NCBI RefSeq assembly: GCF_022701175.1
Contig: NZ_CP078088.1
Span: 1,178,001-1,242,000 of the forward strand
Direction: 5' to 3'
Origin: Allobaculum sp. Allo2
GTDB taxonomy: Bacteria > Bacillota_I > Bacilli_A > Erysipelotrichales > Erysipelotrichaceae
Length of the DNA stretch: 64,000 nucleotides
Position 1 is the stretch's first letter; every line of letters starts with the position of its first letter. The notes under the pieces were generated by a model. That model was given only the letters and a program-made list of their open reading frames with translations. It searched no databases and was not told where the DNA came from. The position numbers and the translations under genes were made by a program. This document shows, piece after piece, positions 57,772-64,000 of the stretch.

Positions 57772-58325
57772 ATGGAATTTCAGAGTGAACGACTGATTTT
57801 GCGTCCCTGGAAAGCCGAGGACGCTCAGGTATTATACGAACTCGCAAATGATCCGGATGTCGGACCGGCCGCCGGCTGGCCCGTTCACCAAAGCGAAGAG
57901 GAGAGCCGGCAGATTATCGAAAGTGTGCTGAGTAATCCGCTGGATTTTGCGATCTGCCTAAAAGAAACGTCGACGCCAATCGGCGCCATATCTCTGATGG
58001 TGCCCAAGCTGAAACAGCGTGAGGGGCATCCCCATACGACAAGGAACTGGGCTTCTGGATCGGCAAGCCATACTGGGGCCATGGCTATGTGGAAGAAGCG
58101 GCAAACATGCTGATCGATTATGGCTTTGAAGATCTGTGGCTCGATCAGATCTGGTGCGGGCATTATACCGGCAATTCCAAATCCGCCAGAGCACAGGCCA
58201 AACTTGGCTTTTGCTTTTTCAAAACGGAAGAGCATGTCCTTGTACTGCTGCTTGGCGAATTCCGTGATGAAGTGATCAACCGCATGACAAGGGAAGAATG
58301 GAAAGCTCTGCGAAACGCGAAATAG
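57772..58325 (+). CDS. GNAT acetyltransferase, RimJ/RimL-like
   Basis: About 185 residues after GAAAGGAGAAAGACA. It has the N-terminal strand of this group (FQSERLILRPWKAEDAQVLY), PIGAISLMVP, then ELGFWIGKPYWGHGYVEEAA (acetyl-CoA loop) and CGHYTGNSKSARAQAKLGF. The frame breaks near 58034 in CATCCCCATACG; one more C gives HPPYDKELGFW. It probably acetylates a ribosomal protein N-terminus or a small molecule; the substrate cannot be told. Confidence 0.82.
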
Positions 58326-58446
58326 ATTCCAGTGTCAGAACCGAATCCGACCGCTCTTCTTCCTTTTTAAAAGACGCGATGCACAAATCTCTGTACAGAT
58401 TTCTATACAGATCACCATTACAGGCAACCACAGCCAATACATATAA

Positions 58447-58474
58447 GAAAACGGGCCGTGCGGCCCGTTTTTGC
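58447..58474 (+). terminator. Terminator after the GNAT gene
   Basis: ACGGGCCG-TG-CGGCCCGT is a perfect GC-rich stem followed by TTTTTG. It lies between converging genes and could serve the + strand unit. Confidence 0.8.
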
Positions 58475-58529
58475 GTAGAGGGTGAACGATCGGAAGGCAG
58501 CAGGAAGAGAGGATTCTGTCCTTTCCTTG

Positions 58530-59128
58530 TTACTGCCGTTTGAATGTCTTCTTGAGCTCAATCCATAAATAGATGATTCGGGAAATCGCCTCGCGTCCGG
58601 CTTTTTCCAGGTGAAATCCGGTGCGCTCTCCATTGCCCAGTTCGAAAAGAACTGTCTGGCCAGCGCGTTCGAACGTCGGGCGTGCAGGCCGCCCGTCAGA
58701 ATCAGGATTGGCTGATCACCGATCATTTCTCTAGCGTATTTCATGTTTTCCCAGGTGTTCTGCGCCCGGGTTTCCAGCAGGATCGGCAGCTGCGGACAAA
58801 GTTCATGAATGTAGTTACCCATCACTTCCGCTTCCACGTACGGATTGCGGACCGCACCGCCAGAAATGATCAGCGTGCGGTATTTGCCCTGCAAATACTG
58901 ATCGATCGCCAGATGACAGCGCAGTTTCATTTCACGCCCCAGGCTGCCGTCATCGTGAACCGAACAGCCCAGAAGCAGTCCAAAAGGATACGGTTCCTGT
59001 GAAACTTTCGGTTTGCGGCAGGGCGGCAGCTGGTGTTCGTACCAGACCAGAGACAGCCCAGCTGCAGCCCCGAAAAGGGAGACGAGGACAGCCTTTTTGT
59101 GGCGGTGAGAAGAAGGACGGTGAAACAT
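58530..59128 (-). CDS. DUF218 (YdcF/SanA-like) membrane protein
   Basis: About 199 residues. One N-terminal membrane segment (AVLVSLFGAAAGLSLVWYEH) is followed by the DUF218 core: GLLLGCSVHDDGSLGREMKL, YRTLIISGGAVRNPYVEAEV, TRAQNTWENMKYAREMIGD and PILILTGGLHARRSNALARQ. The frame breaks in TTCTTTTCGAAC near 58650; one more T gives RQFFFELGNGERTGFHLEKA and a stop at 58530. The family includes envelope-linked proteins of uncertain biochemistry. It lies 33 bases after tmcAL. Confidence 0.8.
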
Positions 59129-59161
59129 AGAAAACTCCTTTCTAAAGGAAAAAGGATCGGG

Positions 59162-60304
59162 TTACAAAACCGGACAGAAATACGTGTGAAGTTCGGCCAG
59201 GAGAGCGTGTCGAATCGACGCATCCGAACCGTCCGCTTCCGCTGTACTGGAGGAAGAAAATTCAGAGCAGGCAGAAAGGGTGTGCGGTAAAACGAGCGTC
59301 CAGGCGGCTGGTTTCTGATCGATCAGCGAATACAGACGCATTTCCTTATTGAGAAGATTCTGAAGCCAGGGGAAAGATCGGCCATACGGCTGGCGGCTTT
59401 CAATCCGCCGGGCAGCGACTTTAACAGTGCCTGTCCCCGGTCATTGAAGCCAAGCGTCAGAACTTTAAAAAGAACGGATGCTCTTTCATCTCCCTTTTAG
59501 AGATCTGCATCAAAATCATCATGCAGGTTCTCTGTATTCTTGCCCGTGTATACGTTTTGGAAACGGCATGCTTCAGAAAGCCTTCAAACGTATCGCTTTT
59601 TCTGGCGCTTTCGATCAGACGGTATTCGATGCCTTCCTCGCAAAGGAAAAATTCGCTTAACCGCTTCGGATCGCTCATGAGCAGCTGCATCCGCAAATAC
59701 GGATAGTACGATTGCCACGATTGTCGGGGATGATAGAGCGCGTCGCCTTTTTGCGGAATGTTGGCGAAAAAGTCTTTTCGAATCGCTGTGGCGGATTTGA
59801 GTGAAAAGTTGCGGGGAACGGCACGACCGCCATGCCAAACGACCGGGCGTGGCGAATGTACTGCACCGCCAGAATATCGTTTGGCCGCAGATCGATGCCG
59901 TTTAAAACGGCGTTCTGTACATGTGAGCGGCCGGGAACAGCTTCGAGCATTTTCAGCTGTCTGGATTTTTCTTCCAGAACGGCCAGATCCGCGAGCTCCG
60001 ATCCAAAGCAGAGCGTATTGACCCCGGCACATTTGAGGGCTTCGATCGCGTAGAGTGCAAAATAGTCGGCGCTTTGCATGGCGTAGGCGGCAGGCAGCGC
60101 GATCACCAGATCGGCGCCCGCTTCGATGGCCATACGGGTTTTCTCTTGAGGAGAAAGAAGGGAAGGCAGTCCGCGGCTTGAATACCATGTGGAAAGGACC
60201 ACGACGATCTGATCGGGATGAAGCGTTTCGCGTACCCGTCGAATGATTTCGCGGTGTCCGTCATGAAAGGGATTGAATTCAGCAATGATTCCAGCTTTGA
60301 TCAT
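59162..60304 (-). CDS. tmcAL: tRNA(Met) cytidine acetate ligase (TmcAL)
   Basis: About 381 residues. The nucleotidyltransferase start is AGIIAEFNPFHDGHREIIRR (HxGH motif), then VVLSTWYSSRGLPSLLSPQE, ALKCAGVNTLCFGSELADL and, after the break, SATAIRKDFFANIPQKGDAL. The C-terminal helical part has YTRARIQRTCMMILMQISK. Breaks near 59787 and 59463 need one A each; the second extends the protein to a TAA at 59162. It acetylates cytidine 34 of elongator tRNA-Met using acetate and ATP. Its position close to yceD-rpmF is common in Bacillota. Confidence 0.88.
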
Positions 60305-60557
60305 GTGTTCAGTCTACCGTAAAAGAGGATTCCATACATTTCCAGCCGTGAATCCCATTTCAAAATCGTTTCCGTTCAGGTACCATGGACAGGGTTTTTC
60401 CGAAAGCGGATAAGAAACGACGGTATCGTTTTTTGCGTAAGGAAAATCAAAAGAACAATTCACGGATCAAAACAGACAAAACATCTGGATGGATCCGATC
60501 AGAAGGAAAAACGGATCCTGGATCCGATGAAAAGATAGAACAGCGAGGACAAACAGT

Positions 60558-61268
60558 ATGAAATTCAGCAGATTTGTTTCAAAAGCCGCCTGCCTGGGCG
60601 CTGCCGCTCTGCTTGCGGCCGGATGCGCCGGCAGCACGAACGACACCAGCAACGCCGACGTATCGAGCGTCACCTCTTCCATTGCCAGCAGCCAGACCGA
60701 ATCGGTCGTTTCCAGCAAAGTGGCTACCCGGGCTTCCAAGTCGGAACCGGGCGGCAAGCAGTACCAGGCCGAAATCAAGATTTCCGGCTACGATGAACCA
60801 ATCATCTTCACCATGGACGAAGGCATCGCTCCGGAAACCGTAGACAACTTTGTCAATCTGGCCGAAAAAGGCTTTTACGACGGCCTGACCTTCCACCGTA
60901 TTATTGACGGCTTCATGATTCAGGGCGGCGATCCGCGCGGCGATGGAACCGGCGGAAGCTCCCGCAGCATTTACGGCGAATTCAAATCCAACGGTTTTGA
61001 CAACTCCCTCAAGCACGTGCGCGGAACCGTATCCATGGCCAGAAGCAACCAGCCGGATTCCGCCAGCAGTCAGTTCTTTATCGTGCAGGAAGATGCGTCC
61101 AGCCTCGACGGGGAATACGCCGCATTTGGAACGGTAACCAGCGGCATGGATGTCGTAGACCAGATTGCTGAATCCGCGAAGCCGACCGACAACAACGGCT
61201 CCATTTCCAAGGAAGATCAGCCGGTCATCGAATCCATCACCATTACCGAACTCGATGACAAGAAATAA
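60558..61268 (+). CDS. Lipoprotein peptidyl-prolyl cis-trans isomerase (cyclophilin)
   Basis: Codes for 236 residues. Signal and lipobox are SKAACLGAAALLAAGCAG. A Ser/Thr-rich spacer follows to about residue 70, then the cyclophilin fold: NFVNLAEKGFYDGLTFHRII, DGFMIQGGDPRGDGTGG, VRGTVSMARSNQPDSASSQF and FIVQEDASSLDGEYAAFGTV. The catalytic Arg (FHRI) and the GGDP and SQFFI motifs are present. It would catalyse folding of secreted proteins at the outer membrane face. The gene is intact. Confidence 0.93.
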   Translation: MKFSRFVSKAACLGAAALLAAGCAGSTNDTSNADVSSVTSSIASSQTESVVSSKVATRASKSEPGGKQYQAEIKISGYDEPIIFTMDEGIAPETVDNFVNLAEKGFYDGLTFHRIIDGFMIQGGDPRGDGTGGSSRSIYGEFKSNGFDNSLKHVRGTVSMARSNQPDSASSQFFIVQEDASSLDGEYAAFGTVTSGMDVVDQIAESAKPTDNNGSISKEDQPVIESITITELDDKK

Positions 61269-61698
61269 GCGGTAAGCACAAATCGAATCCAGTGAAGCTC
61301 TCTAGAGCAAAGAGAAAGCGCTCTGGAGCAAAGATAAAGATATAAAAAAATCTGTATCTGTATCCTTCTGTCTCTTGCCTCTGGAAACAGCCTGAGCAAA
61401 GAAGACAGACCGAAAAAACAGACCCGATCACAAATTGATGGACAGATTCTCAGAGCCGATCCGGCTCTTCGGGTCTGTCCTTCGATTTTGTAACGGTCAC
61501 GGACTATGATGAAGATGCATGCGGCAGGGAGCCAAAACGATACGCGATATCCGACGTTTGCCCCTGGCTCATGACAGACAAGACATTTGAACAGGCAGAT
61601 TTTTCAAAGAGTCAACGCGGCCGGAAAAAGCCGAAAGTACGATAGTTAAGGACAAAATGGCAAAGCACTTCGATCGTTTTGTTCAGATTTTCGTTTGT
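61269..61698. other. Intergenic region with a large hairpin
   Basis: There is no gene. Near 61304-61330 two similar GCTCT-GAGCAAAGA units lie in tandem. At 61440-61481 GGACAGA and TCTGTCC enclose a perfect AGAGCCG-ATC-CGGCTCT stem, probably a terminator or a structured element after the cyclophilin gene. Confidence 0.5.
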
Positions 61699-61727
61699 TT
61701 GACAATTCAAAAGGGTCTGCCTATAAT
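61699..61727 (+). promoter_or_regulatory. Consensus sigma-A promoter of yceD-rpmF
   Basis: TTGACA (61699-61704) and TATAAT (61722-61727) are both perfect, with 17 bases between. The start of transcription would be near 61734, so the coding start must lie downstream, at GTG 61754. Confidence 0.9.
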
Positions 61728-61753
61728 ATCAAATGCTACATGAGGTGAATAGC

Positions 61754-62271
61754 GTGAAGTTTCGTAAAAGCGATTTTCTGGCGGCGCCGGATGACTATCT
61801 TGAAGTCAATACCGACCTGGCCGATCTCGATGGAGCTCAGTTTGTGAATACGCCTGTTCTGGCCGTACCCGAGTGTCACGTCGAGGGCACTTTACAGTTT
61901 GACGGCCGCAGCAGGGTTGTCAGCAACCTTCATTACTCCGGCTTCATGATTGTTGAAGACTCGATTACCGGAGAAGATCTCGAATACGTTTTCGAGGCCG
62001 ATTCTGAAAAAGAGTACTCATTCGATCCGCTCGAGGATACGGACGATCAGGAAGACATTCTCGTTGTGAACAACAACACGATTGATCTGAATGATGAGAT
62101 GATCGAAGCGATTGTATATGAAGCACCCATGAGCATTACCCGTTTAGCCCGTGAAGACTATCCTAGCGGTAAAGGCTGGTCGCTTACATCCGATCAGGAT
62201 GAGGGGACAGCCAGCAGCAGGAAGATCCCCGCTGGGCAAAACTCAAAGATCTTAATTTCGAGGATAACTAG
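61754..62271 (+). CDS. yceD: YceD family (DUF177) protein
   Basis: About 172 residues. GTG 61754 ([14 protein letters not shown]) is chosen because of GAGGTGA just before it and the promoter position. Central motifs are [20 protein letters not shown] and [20 protein letters not shown]. The C-terminal part is [20 protein letters not shown]. The frame breaks near 62213 (AGCAGCAGGAAG); one more base gives [16 protein letters not shown] and TAG 62271. The family is always linked to rpmF and has been tied to large-ribosomal-subunit or 23S rRNA processing. Confidence 0.88.
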
Positions 62272-62282
62272 GAGGTGCCACC

Positions 62283-62459
62283 ATGGCTGTTCAGCAGAGA
62301 AGAGGTTCCAAACACCGTAAGGCAAAAAGAAGAACCCATTACAAACTGACTAAACCCGCTCTTGTAAAATGCCCGGAGTGCGGCGAATTCAAACTCGCTC
62401 ACAAAGTATGCCCGAGCTGCGGTAAATACAAAGGCAGACAGGCTGTCGAAGTAGAATAA
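62283..62459 (+). CDS. rpmF: 50S ribosomal protein L32
   Basis: Codes for 58 residues: [20 protein letters not shown], then [20 protein letters not shown] and [14 protein letters not shown]. It is the zinc form with two CxxC knuckles (CPEC, CPSC). TAGGAGGTGCCACC precedes ATG, eleven bases after the yceD stop. It is intact and ends before a strong terminator. Confidence 0.96.
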   Translation: MAVQQRRGSKHRKAKRRTHYKLTKPALVKCPECGEFKLAHKVCPSCGKYKGRQAVEVE

Positions 62460-62498
62460 TTCCTGTCCCTTTTATAATCAGTATCCAGATGGATGAAC

Positions 62499-62525
62499 AA
62501 GCAGAGAGACCTCTGCTTTTTTCTT
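62499..62525 (+). terminator. Terminator of yceD-rpmF
   Basis: AGCAGAG-AGAC-CTCTGCT followed by TTTTTTC. Confidence 0.88.
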
Positions 62526-62549
62526 TTGCGCGTTTCGCATTTTCTCTAA

Positions 62550-62592
62550 CAGGCCTGCAGGACGTTGATGTCCTCCTGCGGGCCTTTTCCGT
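62550..62592. terminator. Second hairpin terminator
   Basis: AGGCCTGCAGGAC pairs with GTCCTCCTGCGGGCCT around GTTGAT with a small bulge, followed by TTTTCC. From 62593 to 63287 I see no gene; a perfect GAAGCGCTTC palindrome at 63140-63149 could be an operator for the next gene. Confidence 0.6.
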
Positions 62593-63287
62593 TGTGCAGG
62601 AGCAAGCGCAGGGAAGCACGAAACTGAAATCCAGGGAAAGGAAATAGAAACGGGCAAATAGAAACGGGAAGGTCCTGACAGATCCGATCGCAAAAACCAC
62701 AGAATGTATCGCATTCGTGCGAGAAACCGTCTTTTCTGTATGGTCCGGAATTGGGATTCTTGTGTACCAAAGCAACAATTTCGTACCATAGCCAATTAGT
62801 ATTAAGCCTATGCGATTTTAATAATACGAAAAGAAGAAAAAGACAACCGTGATAAACGTATAGAACGATAAAATAAAAGGCCAGTATTTCTCCCGTTTGC
62901 CTGGACGAAGGCAGACGGGCGGCTGCTTTTGGCTTTAAGAACAGGCGCAGGGATTTGAACGAATGGTTTTCCTTACGGGCAAACAGGAAAACCCCCATCC
63001 TGCATTGGATCCCCATTTTTATTTTGAACAGGAAAAGCGGTCGTTTTACGTTCCATCCATTTTCTCAAACGCGTGGTTTTGCCTCGGCTTTTGACCTACA
63101 GGCGCTTCTTCATTTGATTCGGGCAAAAATATAAATTACGAAGCGCTTCAATGCACTCTATTTAGAATATGGTCGCGCATACGACAGACAACCCATGTTC
63201 TATGGGCGATTAAAGCCATACGCAAAAGCACCAGATTTTTACGAGAGGACAGGGCGTAAGGGAAATCGGACAAAGAAAGGCCCAGTT

Positions 63288-64000
63288 ATGAAAAAACATA
63301 CAATGATGTCTGCACTCCTGTCTGTGTCGATACTGACAGGATCTGTATCTTCCTTCCCAATTCTGGCCGCTGAACCGGCTGCCCAGAATGAAACGACCGA
63401 CCCTGCACAGTCCACAACGACGATTTATGACCATGCCCGCAATACCTGGTATCCAATGGGTACCGGCATGCAGGTCGAAACCGTCACAAACGAAGGCAAG
63501 TATTTCAAAGGCCACGCGGCGATTGATGACGTCAATGCGGAAAACACCGTAAAGGATCTGCTGCACGGCGAGAAGTCCTTTACGTTTGAGATCGAATACA
63601 AAACGCCGGAAAACACAAGCGCCAATCAGATGGAATACCAGATGATTCTTTCCAACGGCGACCATGGCTTTGTAGTACGCGACTACCATTATCAGAATCT
63701 TGGAATCACGACCCAGCTGATCGCCTATGGAGCCAATACGAATGACTGGATGACGTACAACATGAAGGAGTATGAAGCAGGAAATACCGATTACTCCAAT
63801 CGTGTCCATACAGTTCTTGCCGGTTACGATGCCGAAACGAAGGAGCTCTTCTTCGTCTTCAACGATGGCTCGAGCTATCGTGGATCCATGAGTGGAACGG
63901 GCGGAATCAAGGCGACAAACTATCCGCTTTCCATCGGTACCGATCCGGAAAATACCGATCGCGTCTCCGCCTATCGGTTCAAATCCGTCAAGCTTTTTGA
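63288..64000 (+). CDS. Secreted protein, partial, lectin/laminin-G-like domain
   Basis: 237 residues are visible and the window ends inside the gene. There is a signal peptide (MKKHTMMSALLSVSILTGSV, cleavage near ILAAEP). A beta-rich domain follows: GKYFKGHAAIDDVNAENTVK, KSFTFEIEYKTPENTSANQM, VHTVLAGYDAETKELFFVFN and YPLSIGTDPENTDRVSAYRF. The layout is that of a concanavalin-A/laminin-G-like jelly roll such as those found in large surface glycosidases. The enzyme part, if any, is beyond the window. Confidence 0.72.
   Translation, partial: MKKHTMMSALLSVSILTGSVSSFPILAAEPAAQNETTDPAQSTTTIYDHARNTWYPMGTGMQVETVTNEGKYFKGHAAIDDVNAENTVKDLLHGEKSFTFEIEYKTPENTSANQMEYQMILSNGDHGFVVRDYHYQNLGITTQLIAYGANTNDWMTYNMKEYEAGNTDYSNRVHTVLAGYDAETKELFFVFNDGSSYRGSMSGTGGIKATNYPLSIGTDPENTDRVSAYRFKSVKLF

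Noticed and set aside
1-64000. tRNA or rRNA genes, including a tRNA attachment site
   Set aside because: No cloverleaf or rRNA-like stretch was recognised by eye; a short one could still be missed.

Overview
The window looks like the chromosome of a low-to-mid GC Bacillota, possibly Erysipelotrichia-like. The evidence is the yceD-rpmF pair behind a consensus sigma-A promoter, a TmcAL-type tRNA acetate ligase, an ABC-class ATPase of the PF09818 type and a secreted GH3 N-acetylhexosaminidase. The taxonomic placement is inference; no rRNA or tRNA gene was seen.

Layout. About 1-42.1 kb is an HK97-type siphophage genome, with regulators and an AntA antirepressor (0-3 kb), a primase-helicase, VRR-NUC nuclease and SNF2 helicase (3.1-7.4 kb), and a late regulator, HNH nuclease, small terminase and ParB-methyltransferase (7.4-11.1 kb). 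Next come an amidoligase/GGCT cassette (11.1-12.8 kb) and a large terminase carrying an intein (13.2-15.9 kb). Portal, protease, capsid, connectors, tail, tail tip and fibre follow (17.2-31.3 kb), then a glycosyltransferase-like gene, holin and Cpl-7 amidase (31.3-34.0 kb). Two opposite-strand accessory genes (34.1-35.0 kb) precede a second replication block with a RecB-like nuclease, DUF2815 and DNA polymerase A (35.1-38.9 kb). Two overlapping large serine recombinases end the phage part (39.4-42.1 kb). The left end of the element is not visible.

42.2-50.2 kb is a complete minus-strand type I restriction-modification operon in the order hsdM, hsdS, tyrosine recombinase, second hsdS, hsdR. 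The two hsdS genes have different first recognition domains but share a 655-bp perfect direct repeat for the second half. A truncated transposase follows at 50.4 kb. From 51.5 kb onward the genes look like ordinary host functions: lipoproteins, an ATPase, the GH3 enzyme behind a cre-like operator, an acetyltransferase, a DUF218 protein, TmcAL, a lipoprotein cyclophilin, YceD, ribosomal protein L32 and the start of another secreted protein.

An important caveat applies throughout. At least forty genes or gene parts are broken by a single missing base, nearly always in a short A or T run, in phage, hsd and host genes alike. Adding one base restores a family-like protein each time. I read this as homopolymer under-calling in the assembly, not mass pseudogenisation, so such genes are annotated full length with the break noted. 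One break has the opposite sign and sits where siphophages use programmed frameshifting (tail assembly chaperone, near 22.94 kb).

The items most worth a second look are the hsd locus with direct repeats and an embedded recombinase, the Walker-A intein with an apparent Gln first residue, the 95-bp hairpin tandem repeat in the late operon, the amidoligase cassette under duplicated leader blocks, and the split replication region.
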